Positions 1 through 8,940 of a stretch of DNA of 64,000 nt are shown here, piece by piece. The DNA is from Simiduia curdlanivorans. Its GTDB lineage: Bacteria > Pseudomonadota > Gammaproteobacteria > Pseudomonadales > Cellvibrionaceae. Positions within the stretch are counted from its first letter, which is position 1; each line of letters begins with the position of its first letter. The notes under the pieces were generated by a model, which did no database searches, was not told where the DNA came from, and saw only the letters and a program-made list of their open reading frames with translations. The stretch is from assembly GCF_030409605.1 (NCBI RefSeq), contig NZ_JAUFQG010000004.1:1614501-1678500 (forward strand), in the 5' to 3' direction. The position numbers and the translations under genes are program-made.

Positions 1-232
1 GGTCGTGGCCGCGCAACAGAGTATTTTTCCATTCCTGAACTTGCCGTTTAAAGAGCGTGTCTATGTGATGCAGCTGGTTCAAACTGGCGATTCGCGTGTC
101 GACTAAGGTGGAGTAGCGCTCGGTGATGCCATGTAAGGCAATCTGGGCACCCAGCGCCGTAACAAGCAGCAGGGCACCACCCAATAAAATGGTTAAAGTG
201 GCCTGGTGGCGGGATGGATGAAATAGGTTCAT
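1..232 (-). CDS. Methyl-accepting chemotaxis protein, N-terminal fragment
   Basis: Partial gene cut by the left edge; about 77 residues are visible. The start ATG is at 232. The protein opens with a short basic stretch, then one hydrophobic membrane segment (roughly residues 13-33), then a periplasmic helix ending in FKRQVQEWKNTLLRG. That motif is typical of the ligand-binding helix just after TM1 in one class of bacterial chemoreceptors. By family, the missing part should hold the periplasmic helical bundle, TM2, HAMP and the signalling hairpin that contacts CheA/CheW. It is divergent from the PLP gene at 324, so 233-323 carries both promoters. Product class is fairly sure; the ligand is unknown. 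Confidence 0.75.
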   Translation of the reverse strand, partial: MNLFHPSRHQATLTILLGGALLLVTALGAQIALHGITERYSTLVDTRIASLNQLHHIDTLFKRQVQEWKNTLLRGHD

Positions 233-323
233 GGGCTTAGGGTGTGACCGACACCCTTTGAGTATAGTAAGGTCTCGGCAAAGCGCTGAACCTATTGGTG
301 TAATTTTATAAATTGAGGCAGAT

Positions 324-1382
324 ATGCGCACCTGGATTGAACAAGCCATTGAGATTATCAACGCCGATTTTCAGCGCTCGGCCGACACCCATTTGATTAA
401 GCTCTCGCTACCGGCATCGCCGCACATTACTTTGTATTTAAAGGATGAGTCCACTCACCCCACGGGCAGTTTAAAGCACAGGTTGGCGCGCTCACTGTTT
501 TTGTATGGCTTGTGTAACGGCTGGATTCACCGCGAAACCACGATTATTGAAGCATCGAGCGGCTCTACGGCGGTGTCTGAAGCGTATTTTGCCCAATTGC
601 TCGGGCTGCCCTTTGTGGCGGTCATCCCTAAAAACACCTCGCCGGAGAAAATTGAAAAAATCGCCTTTTATGGCGGCAAGTGTCACTTGGTGGAGCCCTC
701 CCAGTTGTACGACGAATCAAGGCGTTTAGCCGATGCACTGAACGGCCATTTCATGGATCAGTTTACCTACGCCGAGCGCGCCACCGACTGGCGCGGCAAT
801 AACAATATCGCCGAGTCAATCTTCTCGCAGATGGCGCACGAGCCGAACCCGGTGCCGAGCTGGGTTGTGGTGGGCGCGGGCACTGGCGGCACCTCGGCCA
901 CCATTGGCCGCTTTATCCGCTACCAGCGCTACCCCACCCGTCTGTGCGTCGCCGACCCGGAAAATTCGGTGTTTTACGATTATTTCCACAATCGCGACGC
1001 CAGTATCGTCGCCTCGGTGCCGTCTCGTATTGAAGGTATAGGCAGGCCCCGGGTGGAGGCGTCTTTTGTCCCGTCCATTGTCGATGACATGATGCAAGTA
1101 CCGGATGCCGCTTCCGTTGCAACGGTGCGGTTTTTAGAGCGGCATCTCGGGCGCAAGTGCGGCGGCTCGACCGGTACTAACGTATACGCGGCCTTCCAGT
1201 TGATGGCGGAAATGCAGTTGCGCGGCGAGTCGGGCAGTGTGGTGAGCCTTATTTGCGATGCTGGCGAGCGCTACCTGCCCACCTATTACAACGACAATTG
1301 GGTGGCAGCGCAAAAGCTCGACCTGCAACCCTATCTGGCTCGGCTAGAACATTTTTATGAAACTGGCCTGTGGCAGGTTTAA
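324..1382 (+). CDS. PLP-dependent cysteine synthase-fold enzyme, Cds1-like L-cysteine desulfhydrase
   Basis: 352 residues, fold-type II PLP enzyme. It has the family's N-terminal [17 protein letters not shown] stretch (residues about 38-54), where the Lys after GS is the expected Schiff-base lysine, then [10 protein letters not shown] (about 76-85), the substrate-loop position, and [14 protein letters not shown] (about 181-194), the phosphate-binding glycine loop. The opening (Arg-Ser-Ala-Asp-Thr-His-Leu) resembles mycobacterial Cds1, which degrades L-cysteine to sulfide, pyruvate and ammonia. Cysteine synthase activity cannot be excluded from sequence alone. The ATG at 324 has GAGG upstream (about 314). 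It appears monocistronic. Cytoplasmic. Confidence 0.8.
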   Translation: MRTWIEQAIEIINADFQRSADTHLIKLSLPASPHITLYLKDESTHPTGSLKHRLARSLFLYGLCNGWIHRETTIIEASSGSTAVSEAYFAQLLGLPFVAVIPKNTSPEKIEKIAFYGGKCHLVEPSQLYDESRRLADALNGHFMDQFTYAERATDWRGNNNIAESIFSQMAHEPNPVPSWVVVGAGTGGTSATIGRFIRYQRYPTRLCVADPENSVFYDYFHNRDASIVASVPSRIEGIGRPRVEASFVPSIVDDMMQVPDAASVATVRFLERHLGRKCGGSTGTNVYAAFQLMAEMQLRGESGSVVSLICDAGERYLPTYYNDNWVAAQKLDLQPYLARLEHFYETGLWQV

Positions 1383-1510
1383 CGCCGCCACCGCGCAGAG
1401 GGCTTGCGCCTATGACGAGCCTAGGCGGCAAGGCATAGGCAGCTACCTAGGGTAGCTCGGCCAAGCACTTAAGCCAGACACTTATGCCTCCGGGTAACTA
1501 GGCCAGGCAC

Positions 1511-2185
1511 TTAGGCATAGGCGTATTCGCCGCCTCGTTTAAGCGCGCGTTGGTAGGCTGGGCGTTGGTGGCAGCGCTCGACAAAGGCGCGAATGGCCGG
1601 AAAGCGTTCATCGATTAAACCCGAGGCAACACCGGCTTCCAAGGCAAAGCTCATTTGAACATCGGCGCCGGAAATGCGCTCATCATTGAACCATTGGCGC
1701 TGGTGCAAGTGGCTTTCAATAAAGGCTAAGTTTCGGCTGATGTTCGGCTGGACAAACTGAGCTAACACTTTTGAGCAAATAGAGCGCGCTATGGGTTTCG
1801 CAAAAAAGGGCATGGGCGCTTTACTGACGCCAGCCATCACTAAGCGCATCACCAAGGGCGGCATGACCGAACCCTCGCTGTAGTGCAGCCAGAAAACATA
1901 ATCCCAGTATTCAGCTTGGTCACGGTGCCTTTGCCATTGGCTGTCGCCATAGACTTGAATCAAGTATTCGATAATAGCGCCGCTCTCCGCCATAACCATC
2001 TGATTGCTTTCATCGACGATCACCGGGCTTTTGCCGAGCGGGTGTATGGCTCGCAGGCTCGGCGGTGCGAGCTGGGTTTTCGGGTCGCGTTGGTGTTGTA
2101 CTATGTCGTAGTCAACGCCAAGCTCCTCCAGTAGCCAAATAATGCGCTGGGATCGTGAGTTGTTAAGGTGGTGTAGGGTAATCAT
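1511..2185 (-). CDS. Glutathione S-transferase family protein
   Basis: 224 residues, the usual length for a soluble bacterial GST. The N-terminal thioredoxin-like domain (residues 1-80) begins MITLHHLNNSRSQR and contains the conserved cis-Pro region (GKSPVIVD) and the Glu-Ser pair in MAESGAIIEYL that binds the glutathione gamma-glutamyl group. An all-helical C-terminal domain follows (about 90-215). The Ser in NNSRSQR is the likely thiol-activating residue, by family analogy. It is convergent with the PLP gene; the 128 bp between them contain a 7-bp inverted repeat at 1441-1457 with no T-run, so it is not called as a terminator. Substrate unknown. Confidence 0.85.
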   Translation of the reverse strand: MITLHHLNNSRSQRIIWLLEELGVDYDIVQHQRDPKTQLAPPSLRAIHPLGKSPVIVDESNQMVMAESGAIIEYLIQVYGDSQWQRHRDQAEYWDYVFWLHYSEGSVMPPLVMRLVMAGVSKAPMPFFAKPIARSICSKVLAQFVQPNISRNLAFIESHLHQRQWFNDERISGADVQMSFALEAGVASGLIDERFPAIRAFVERCHQRPAYQRALKRGGEYAYA

Positions 2186-2290
2186 GGCGGGTCCTGAATA
2201 GAGAGTGCTAGCCCTTACGTAGTCAGGGGCGGTTTGGATCTTCGCTATAGGCGTAAATGAATAAACCTAGCACCTGCAAGAGGTATAGAT

Positions 2291-2884
2291 ATGACTACAA
2301 AGGCTAATTTGGCGCGGGATATTGCCAACTGCCAATTGTGCGCCGGGTTATTGCCCGACCCGCCTAAACCGATCTTGCAGCTAGGTTTCAATGCACCGAT
2401 TTTAATTGCCGGTCAGGCGCCTGGGCGTTTGACCCGCGTTAGGGGGCTCGCCTTCGATGATGCCTCTGGTGATCGATTGCGCGCTTGGTTGGGGGTGACG
2501 CGCGAGCAGTTTTATAACCCCTCATTGTTTAGCATCCTACCCATGGGTTTTTGTTACCCCGGCACTGGCACTAATGGCGATCTAGCGCCAAGAGCGGAGT
2601 GTGCCGCACACTGGCGCCGCAAGGTCTTAATACAGCACGAAGGCTTAGCGTTGCAGCTCGTCATCGGTCACTATGCGCAGCAATGGCATTTGAATAGTCA
2701 GACCAACCTTACTGAAACGGTGCGCAACTGGCGCGCCTTTTGGCCCGCAGCGCTACCGCTGCCGCACCCAAGCCCGCGCAATAACCGCTGGTTAAAAGCC
2801 AACCCCTGGTTTGCCGAACAGGTGCTGCCCGAGCTACAGGCTCAGGTAACCCGATTGCTTGCCGGCCGCGCTGGGTTGTACTAA
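2291..2884 (+). CDS. Uracil-DNA glycosylase family protein
   Basis: 197 residues. The N-terminal CQLCAGLLP resembles the cysteine-containing start of UDG-superfamily proteins. GQAPGR (about residues 43-48) matches motif 1, the water-activating loop of the superfamily, and LPHPSPRN (about 156-163) matches motif 2, the HPS minor-groove loop. It most resembles short bacterial proteins annotated uracil-DNA glycosylase family; whether it excises uracil was not testable here. If it does, it would start base excision repair of deaminated cytosine. Divergent from the GST gene; the spacing to the RDD gene is large enough for separate transcription. Confidence 0.75.
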   Translation: MTTKANLARDIANCQLCAGLLPDPPKPILQLGFNAPILIAGQAPGRLTRVRGLAFDDASGDRLRAWLGVTREQFYNPSLFSILPMGFCYPGTGTNGDLAPRAECAAHWRRKVLIQHEGLALQLVIGHYAQQWHLNSQTNLTETVRNWRAFWPAALPLPHPSPRNNRWLKANPWFAEQVLPELQAQVTRLLAGRAGLY

Positions 2885-3054
2885 CACTGGCGAGGTCGAT
2901 TGGCGAGCTTGATTGGCGATCGCGATTGCCGGTTAAACCCAGGGTCAGCATGGGCCGAATATTTGGCTTGCTTAAGCGCTGTCTCCCGCGCTAATCGGCT
3001 TTGATTGTGCATCAGCTTCGAGCTACAGTGCTGGCTTTATCTAGGAGCAAGGCC

Positions 3055-3540
3055 ATGGAATTACAGCTAGATCTCGACCACACCGAGCCTAAATACGCCG
3101 GCTTTTGGATACGCTTCTTGGCCTTTGTAATCGATTCAGTGGTGTTTGGCGTGGGTTTGGCGCTACCGTTTTATTTCATCTTCGATAACCCTCTCGCAAC
3201 TATGGACTACAGCGCACCGCTGGACCAGCAAATGCTGGCGTTGGCGGCGCTTGGCCAGCAGTTTTTGGCCAAGGGTGGTGTTTACTTAGCTATCTACGTC
3301 TTCTGCTGGATGAAGTTTCTCGGCACACCTGGAAAGCTGGTGTTAGATACCCAAATCGTCGATGCGAAAACCTTGGCGCCGTTGAGTTTCGGTCAATCCT
3401 TAATTCGCTATCTGGGCTATTTTGTCTCTGCTTTTGCGCTCTTCCTGGGATTTATTTGGGTTGGAATCGATGCGAAGAAGCGCGGTTTCCACGACCTGAT
3501 GGCAGGCTCTGTGGTGATTTACAAACCCGATGCGCGTTAG
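3055..3540 (+). CDS. RDD family membrane protein
   Basis: 161 residues from the ATG at 3055, which has AGGAG at about 3042-3046; an upstream TTG at 3001 has no such site. The signature YAGFWIRFLAFVIDSVV begins the RDD domain (Arg in helix 1, two Asp downstream), followed by hydrophobic helices at about 20-45, 70-95 and 120-140, and a GTPGK motif after the second. Ends with KKRGFHDLMAGSVVI, the conserved C-terminal RDD block. Inner-membrane protein. Some RDD members are linked to ion transport, but no specific function can be assigned. Confidence 0.85.
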   Translation: MELQLDLDHTEPKYAGFWIRFLAFVIDSVVFGVGLALPFYFIFDNPLATMDYSAPLDQQMLALAALGQQFLAKGGVYLAIYVFCWMKFLGTPGKLVLDTQIVDAKTLAPLSFGQSLIRYLGYFVSAFALFLGFIWVGIDAKKRGFHDLMAGSVVIYKPDAR

Positions 3541-3634
3541 CAAGCTGAGACGGGGGCGCTACTTAGCGCGTCGGTATGCCGTATAATCGCCGTCATTGTT
3601 GACTAGGTTAATTAAAAAGGAAGCTTTGAGAACC

Positions 3635-4453
3635 ATGATTAAACACCTGATTTACCTGTTGTGCCTTTCTACGCTGGTGGCGGCCTGCACCACTAGCCCT
3701 ACCGGCCGTCGCCAATTAATGCTGATATCGCCGGAATCTGCCATTGTCGAATCGAAAAAAGCCTACTTAGGTACGGTGGCGGAGTTGGATCAGCAGAAGA
3801 AGTTGGTAACCGACCCGAAAGTCGTCAAGCGGGTGCAGAATGTGACTGGGCGCTTGGTCACTGAAGCCGTGGCTATGTACCCAAACAGCGCTGATTGGGA
3901 GTGGAGTGTCGCGATTATCGATGACCCGGAAACCATCAATGCCTGGTGTATGGCGGGTGGTCGCATGGCTATCTATACCGGCATTATCAACAAGCTCGAT
4001 TTGTCCGATGATGAAATGGCGCAGATCATGGGCCACGAAATATCCCACGCCCTGGCCAATCACACGGCCGAGCGCATGTCGCGGGCTATGGCTATTAATT
4101 TAGGTGTGGTTGCCGCCGGTGTGGCCGCCGATAACCACGCCGTGGCGCTAACGGGAGCGGCCTTGGCTGCGAAGTTGGCGCTTGAGTTGCCTAATAGCCG
4201 CACCGCGGAATCAGAGGCCGATCGCATTGGCACCGAGCTGGCCAGTCGCGCCGGTTACAAGCCCGAAGCGGCGGCAAGTTTGTGGCGTAAAATGGGCGAG
4301 CAAAGCGGTGGTGCTGGTGGCCCAGAATTTCTAAGTACCCACCCCGCGCCCGGCAATCGCGAGAAAACCCTTACCGAACTAGTGCCAGAGATGAAAGCGC
4401 TCAACCCCAGTGGTAAAAAATCGGCGGTTTACCCGATTACCATCGTGCAGTAG
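3635..4453 (+). CDS. M48 family metalloprotease, lipoprotein
   Basis: 272 residues from the ATG at 3635; a longer frame from TTG 3596 would bury the signal peptide. A type II signal peptide ends in LVAAC, so the mature protein is a lipidated periplasmic protease. The zinc motif HEISH lies at about residues 138-142, with the third ligand Glu in the following ESEADRIG block, as in M48 (LoiP/Oma1-like) peptidases. By family it would degrade misfolded envelope proteins. A strong terminator follows at 4479. Close in size and layout to E. coli LoiP, but the exact orthologue is not claimed. Confidence 0.88.
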   Translation: MIKHLIYLLCLSTLVAACTTSPTGRRQLMLISPESAIVESKKAYLGTVAELDQQKKLVTDPKVVKRVQNVTGRLVTEAVAMYPNSADWEWSVAIIDDPETINAWCMAGGRMAIYTGIINKLDLSDDEMAQIMGHEISHALANHTAERMSRAMAINLGVVAAGVAADNHAVALTGAALAAKLALELPNSRTAESEADRIGTELASRAGYKPEAAASLWRKMGEQSGGAGGPEFLSTHPAPGNREKTLTELVPEMKALNPSGKKSAVYPITIVQ

Positions 4454-4478
4454 TTTGGTTGTCTAAAGCCGATTGTCT

Positions 4479-4504
4479 AAGCCGCCCCTAAGGGCGGCTT
4501 TTTT
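4479..4504 (+). terminator. Rho-independent terminator after the M48 gene
   Basis: Perfect 9-bp stem AAGCCGCCC / GGGCGGCTT with a 4-nt loop, followed directly by a T-run. It lies 26 bp after the protease stop codon and before murI. Confidence 0.9.
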
Positions 4505-4602
4505 ATGCGGCGCATAAGGCAGCCTCAGATGGTTAGGCTTGGCGACACTGTTTATTAAAAAAATACGTTAAAAATACATGACGTTGAAACAAAGGGTGAT
4601 GT

Positions 4603-5403
4603 GTGATTGGCTCAGAGCAAGCGATAGGTGTATTTGATTCGGGGGTGGGAGGCCTGTCTATTGCACGTGAGATACGAGCGCTATTGCCCGGGGAAGATAT
4701 CGTTTATGTTGCAGACACGCTGCACGCGCCTTATGGCGAAAAAACAGAAGCTTTTATTTATAAAAGAGCGTGCAGTATTGTCGATTTTCTATTGGCGCAG
4801 CAAGTTAAGATTGTGGTGGTGGCCTGTAACACGGCCACTGTCTCGACCATTGAAAAACTCAGGCAAACGTATTCGATCCCCTTTGTGGGTGTGGAGCCTG
4901 GTATCAAGCCCGCTTGCCAAGCGAGCAAACGCGGGGTGGTGGGCGTTTTGGCGACCCATCAAACCATCAAGAGTCCGGCTTTTCTGGCGTTAGTCCTGCG
5001 CTTAGCTGATGCGGGGCGTATTGAGCTGCAAGCTTGCCCCGGCCTAATGGAGCAGGTGGAAAACCTAGCCTTTGATGAACCTGACACTAAACAGTTAATA
5101 CAACAATATGTGCAATCCTTAGTGGCTCGAGGTGTCGATCAGCTGGTGCTGGGTTGCACCCACTACGCTTTTCTAACCGATGCTATAAAAACCATTGCCG
5201 GCCCGAAGGTAGGTATTATTGATACCGCGCAGGCCGTCGCCCGAGAGGTGATAAGGCGGTTAACGCAATTACATTTGATTCGTCAGGGGCGCCTGCCGGG
5301 GGCTGATATTTTTTTTACCAGCGGCAGTGAAGGGCGCGTTAGCGAGCAGTTTTCAGTGCTTTGGGGAAGACGCGTTAAGGTTGCTAAGGCCTCAGCGCTG
5401 TGA
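4603..5403 (+). CDS. murI: Glutamate racemase
   Basis: 266 residues, GTG start with AAAGGGTG upstream. Converts L- to D-glutamate for peptidoglycan. The N-terminal IGVFDSGVGGLS (residues about 8-19) carries the catalytic Asp/Ser region, VVACNTATVS (about 71-80) holds the first catalytic Cys, and VLGCTHYAFL (about 182-191) the second Cys with the neighbouring Thr-His. All key residues are intact and the length is typical. Cytoplasmic. Convergent with the AraC gene. Confidence 0.95.
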   Translation: MIGSEQAIGVFDSGVGGLSIAREIRALLPGEDIVYVADTLHAPYGEKTEAFIYKRACSIVDFLLAQQVKIVVVACNTATVSTIEKLRQTYSIPFVGVEPGIKPACQASKRGVVGVLATHQTIKSPAFLALVLRLADAGRIELQACPGLMEQVENLAFDEPDTKQLIQQYVQSLVARGVDQLVLGCTHYAFLTDAIKTIAGPKVGIIDTAQAVAREVIRRLTQLHLIRQGRLPGADIFFTSGSEGRVSEQFSVLWGRRVKVAKASAL

Positions 5404-5431
5404 GTTGAGTAGCCGGTTGAGGCTAAAAAGC

Positions 5432-6457
5432 TTAACGGTTAGCGGCTGATTGTTGTATCGCTAGTTCCAAAAACTGTGTCGGCGTTAAGCCATGCCAGCG
5501 CTTGAATGCGCGGGTAAAATTGCTGTGGTCGGAAAAGCCGAGTTGGTGGGCAATATCGGTTAATGATTTTTGTCTGCTCTTTAGTAACGCTAACGCACTT
5601 TCTTTTCGGATACTATCCACTAAATCACTAAAGCTGGTGTTAAGCGCCTTTAGCTTTCTTTGCATGTGACGACTGCTGATATTTAGCTCTTCAGCGATCT
5701 TGGTTTGATTAATGTGCCCCGCGTTTAACTGCTGGCGTAGTCGCGCGGTTACTTGCTCGATAAAGGTGTTTTTTTCAAAATCGAAGCCCTGTTTCTGCAG
5801 TTGTTGTTGCACCAGTTTTTCATGGTGTTCGGTTAATTCTGCGTTGGCAAAGGGCAGGGGCAAATAAATGTCTTTACGGTAAAAAACTTGTTTGGCAGAG
5901 GCTTGGCCGAAGAAAACGTCCTCACACTGATAAAATTCCTGATAGCTTGTCGCGTCGCAATTTTCAGTGCGGGTTAAGCTCAGGGATTTTAGCTTTAACT
6001 GCGCAGGAAAAATCGCGTTGAGTAGCTGAAACCCAGTGGCCATGCCAAATTCGAGTGATTCAACACCCGGCAATTGTTTCGATACCGGAAAGGTTTCTAG
6101 CGTAAATGTTTCAGTGCCTTCATAAGCCTCAATTCGAATCGAATCGCTGATAAAAGCCGGGTATTTAAGCAACAGTGAAATGGCGTGATGCAAATTTTCG
6201 CAGGAAAGTACGGCGTGCCCCAGCGCTCCCCAGCTTGCTGGGTGAATCGCCTTGGCAGCATGTATGCCAATTGATGGTTGGCCAGATAATTGCGCGGCTA
6301 GGCGCCATGCTTCAGCGGTTTTTTCCGCCGGTAGGCGCTCGCCCTCTTTGTGATTGGCGAGCCCGAGAGAACTAAGTAAGGCGTGCCCGTCAACGCCAAA
6401 ACGGGCGAGCACATGCGGAATAGGTTTTACCCAGTTGCCATAACTCGAAAATTGCAC
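5432..6457 (-). CDS. AraC family transcriptional regulator (OruR-like two-domain)
   Basis: 341 residues, apparently GTG start at 6457 with AGG upstream. Residues about 20-200 form the N-terminal ligand-binding domain of the OruR/ArgR-like AraC group; residues about 240-335 hold two helix-turn-helix motifs, the second in SLTDIAHQLGFSDHSNFTRAFKRWHGLTP written here across that stretch with the Gly-Phe and Phe-x-Arg-Ala-Phe signatures. Ligand unknown. A decayed copy of the first ~60 codons plus upstream region is present at 16718-16990. Divergent from creB. Confidence 0.85.
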   Translation of the reverse strand: MQFSSYGNWVKPIPHVLARFGVDGHALLSSLGLANHKEGERLPAEKTAEAWRLAAQLSGQPSIGIHAAKAIHPASWGALGHAVLSCENLHHAISLLLKYPAFISDSIRIEAYEGTETFTLETFPVSKQLPGVESLEFGMATGFQLLNAIFPAQLKLKSLSLTRTENCDATSYQEFYQCEDVFFGQASAKQVFYRKDIYLPLPFANAELTEHHEKLVQQQLQKQGFDFEKNTFIEQVTARLRQQLNAGHINQTKIAEELNISSRHMQRKLKALNTSFSDLVDSIRKESALALLKSRQKSLTDIAHQLGFSDHSNFTRAFKRWHGLTPTQFLELAIQQSAANR

Positions 6458-6563
6458 GTTTGTACCTACTTATGACTGGCAAAAGCTTGCGGGTCAGAAT
6501 TTTAACGGTGTCGGTCAAGTGGGGGAAGGGGTAGAACTTGTCGGTCAGCGGCCGGAGTAGTCG

Positions 6564-6588
6564 TTTCACCTAGGCCGTCAGGGTGAAA
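6564..6588. promoter_or_regulatory. Inverted repeat between the AraC gene and creB
   Basis: Perfect 7-bp arms TTTCACC and GGTGAAA separated by 11 bp, 136 bp before the creB start and about 107 bp before the AraC start. It could be an operator for the AraC-type regulator or another dimeric factor. The arms contain TTCAC half-sites like those of the CreB tag, but in inverted arrangement, so a CreB assignment is not supported. Confidence 0.35.
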
Positions 6589-6723
6589 ACTCGGTTGAGT
6601 CGAACAGCTGCGTTGTTGCCTTTCTTTCGAGTGAGCAAGTTTAGACGATTGCATAGCTCACCCAATAAGCTGCGCATCAATGTTGTAGAATCCAATTTTA
6701 AACTCACGCATCCCAGTAGATTC

Positions 6724-7407
6724 ATGCCGCATATATTGATTTTGGAAGATGAAGCCGCCATCGCAGAAAGCTTGAGTTTTGTGTTGCAGCGGGAAAGCTT
6801 TACCACCCACTGGCAAAGTCTCGCCGCTAATGCACTGAATTATGTGCGCGAGCAAGCGGTGGACTTGGTGATCATGGATGTTGGCTTGCCCGACATAAGT
6901 GGTTTTGAAGCGTGTAAATTGCTGCGCGAGTTCTCGCAAGTGCCGGTGTTATTTCTAACGGCGCGCAGTGATGAAGTCGATCGAGTTGTCGGCCTAGAAA
7001 TCGGTGCCGACGATTATGTGGTTAAACCTTTTAGCCCGCGCGAAGTGGCAGCGCGAGTAAAAGCTATTTTACGGCGTTATGCCGTTGTCCAGCCCAGCGC
7101 GCAGATGACGCCAGCCCAATTTTCCATTGATACCGCGGCGATGAAAGTTCATTACTATGGCCAAACCCTCAATTTAACGCGTATTGAATATCTACTGTTA
7201 CAAACACTCCTGTCCCAGCCGTCGCGAGTTTTCAGCCGAGATCAGTTACTCAATACCATCGGCAGTTCAGTCAACGGCGCCTATGATCGCAGCATTGATA
7301 CCCATATCAAAGCATTGCGCGCTAAACTTCGGGCAGTCAACGCTGGGGTTGAGCCCATCAAAACAGAGCGTGGTTTTGGCTACAGTTATCAGCCGGGCTT
7401 AAATTAA
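6724..7407 (+). CDS. creB: Response regulator CreB (OmpR/PhoB type)
   Basis: 227 residues from the ATG at 6724; the longer frame from 6583 adds an unlikely basic leader. Receiver domain at 1-115: acidic pocket in ILEDE, phospho-acceptor Asp in VIMDVGLPD, conserved Thr in LFLTARSDEVD, Lys in DDYVVKPFSPREV. Winged-helix DNA-binding domain at about 130-225. With CreC it forms the carbon-source/beta-lactam-responsive CreBC (BlrAB) system and activates genes with direct TTCAC repeats. Followed immediately by creC. Identification rests on the creB-creC-creD order and sequence. Confidence 0.9.
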   Translation: MPHILILEDEAAIAESLSFVLQRESFTTHWQSLAANALNYVREQAVDLVIMDVGLPDISGFEACKLLREFSQVPVLFLTARSDEVDRVVGLEIGADDYVVKPFSPREVAARVKAILRRYAVVQPSAQMTPAQFSIDTAAMKVHYYGQTLNLTRIEYLLLQTLLSQPSRVFSRDQLLNTIGSSVNGAYDRSIDTHIKALRAKLRAVNAGVEPIKTERGFGYSYQPGLN

Positions 7408-7448
7408 GGTCGCTTAGTGCCCGCATTTTTCTGCTCTATGTCATTTTC

Positions 7449-8837
7449 ATGTCCATTGCCGGCTATGTCTTGGTCAACAGTGTGTTGAATGAAATCAAGC
7501 CGGCTATTCGCCAAACAACCGAAGAAACCTTGGTGGATACCGCCAATCTTTTGGCTGAGATATTGCGCGATCCATTAAAGACGAACCGTTTAGGTGATAC
7601 AGCACTGGCGGAAATTTTTGCAGCCTATGGGCAGCGGACATTAGACGCCAATATTTGGGGGGTAGATAAAACCTCAACCAATCACCGCATTTATGTAACC
7701 GATGACGTGGGGCGAGTGGTGTTTGATTCAGCCAATCAAGCTGCGGGCCAGGATTACTCGCGTTGGAATGATGTTTATCTGACCTTGCGCGGGCAATACG
7801 GCGCTCGCTCTTCTACCGAAATGTTTAATGGGGAGCCTTCGAGTGTTATGTATATTGCGGCACCTATTATCGACAAGGGCAAAATTATTGGTGCGGTGTC
7901 GGTGTCTAAACCGAATCACACCATGGAGCCGTTTTTACAAAAGGCGCGCAATCGGCTGATACTACAAAGTGTTCTGGTGATTACTGTCGGCTTGTTGTTG
8001 GGTTTGTTGTTTACCTGGTGGTTAACCCGTGAGTTGCGGCGTTTACGCCACTATGCATTAGCGGTGAGTCAGGGGCAGCGCCCAGCTCTGCCAATTGGCA
8101 AAGTGACCAGCGGCGAACTCAATGAATTGGCCTGCGCCTTGGAGTCGATGCGCGTTGAGTTAGAAGGTAAGGCCTATGTGGAGCGCTATGTGCAAACCCT
8201 GGCGCACGAAGTGAAATGCCCGTTAACCGCCATTCGGGCCGCCACCGAATTATTGCAATCGCCCATGACAGAAGCAGAGCGCCGGCGGTTTATAGATAAT
8301 ATCGATAGTGAAAGTTTGCGCATGCAACAGATGATCGAGCGCTTGTTAGGTCTAGCGAAAATAGAACAGCAGCAAGGCTTAAATACGCGCGTGGCCGTTG
8401 ATATCAGCGAACTTTGGCAAAGCATTCTAGCGAGCCAGGCTGCCCGTATTATTCAAGCGCAGCTACAGCTAAAAAATCATCTGGCAGAGGGGCTAATGGT
8501 GCAGGGGGACCCATTTCTTTTGCGCCAGGCCTTTACAAATTTGCTCGACAACGCCTTAGATTTCTGCCCGGACGCTGGACAAATAGAAATATTTTCGCAA
8601 GCGCAGCCAGGGACCTTGACGCTCACAATAACAAACACTGGGCCACAAATCCCCGAGTTTGCGCTGGCGCGGTTAACCGAGCGCTTCTACTCCTTAGCGC
8701 GTCCAAAAACGGGTAAAAAAAGCACAGGGTTGGGTTTGAATTTCGTTCAAGAAGTCGCTCATTTACACGCGGGTTCACTCTCCATTTGCAATACTGGCGC
8801 TGGTGTAGCGGCTTCAATCCTGATCTCGACAGTTTAA
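7449..8837 (+). CDS. creC: Sensor histidine kinase CreC
   Basis: 462 residues from the first canonical start (7449). The reading frame upstream to about 7401 reads as family-like sequence (SLSARIFLLYVIF), which would complete TM1, so the true start is probably upstream. A periplasmic sensor follows (about 15-175), then TM2 (about 178-198), a HAMP-like linker, HisKA with phospho-acceptor His in AHEVKCPLTAIR (about 253-264), and HATPase with N box NLLDNALDF and G boxes. Phosphorylates CreB. See the finding on its missing start codon. Confidence 0.88.
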   Translation: MSIAGYVLVNSVLNEIKPAIRQTTEETLVDTANLLAEILRDPLKTNRLGDTALAEIFAAYGQRTLDANIWGVDKTSTNHRIYVTDDVGRVVFDSANQAAGQDYSRWNDVYLTLRGQYGARSSTEMFNGEPSSVMYIAAPIIDKGKIIGAVSVSKPNHTMEPFLQKARNRLILQSVLVITVGLLLGLLFTWWLTRELRRLRHYALAVSQGQRPALPIGKVTSGELNELACALESMRVELEGKAYVERYVQTLAHEVKCPLTAIRAATELLQSPMTEAERRRFIDNIDSESLRMQQMIERLLGLAKIEQQQGLNTRVAVDISELWQSILASQAARIIQAQLQLKNHLAEGLMVQGDPFLLRQAFTNLLDNALDFCPDAGQIEIFSQAQPGTLTLTITNTGPQIPEFALARLTERFYSLARPKTGKKSTGLGLNFVQEVAHLHAGSLSICNTGAGVAASILISTV

Positions 8838-8858
8838 ATCTGCTGGGTGCTCGTAAAA

Positions 8859-8874
8859 CTCACCCGATCTTCAC
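8859..8874 (+). promoter_or_regulatory. CreB-binding tag (cre/blr tag) upstream of creD
   Basis: CTCAC-CCGATC-TTCAC, nine of ten defined bases of the published tag TTCACNNNNNNTTCAC with the correct 6-bp spacer, 67 bp before the creD start. In E. coli and Aeromonas this tag is the CreB/BlrA site and creD is the main target. Confidence 0.7.
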
Positions 8875-8940
8875 AATATCCACATCCTACCCACACACAG
8901 GGCGTTCAGACTAAAGCTTCGACCTAACTCGGAGTTTAGA

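Noticed and set aside
1441..1457. Terminator between the PLP and GST genes
   Set aside because: AGCTACC/GGTAGCT forms a stem but no T-run follows on either strand.
7417..7448. Frameshifted creC start at GTG 7417
   Set aside because: It has a well-spaced AAGG but the frame gives no TM-like sequence, while the other frame does.
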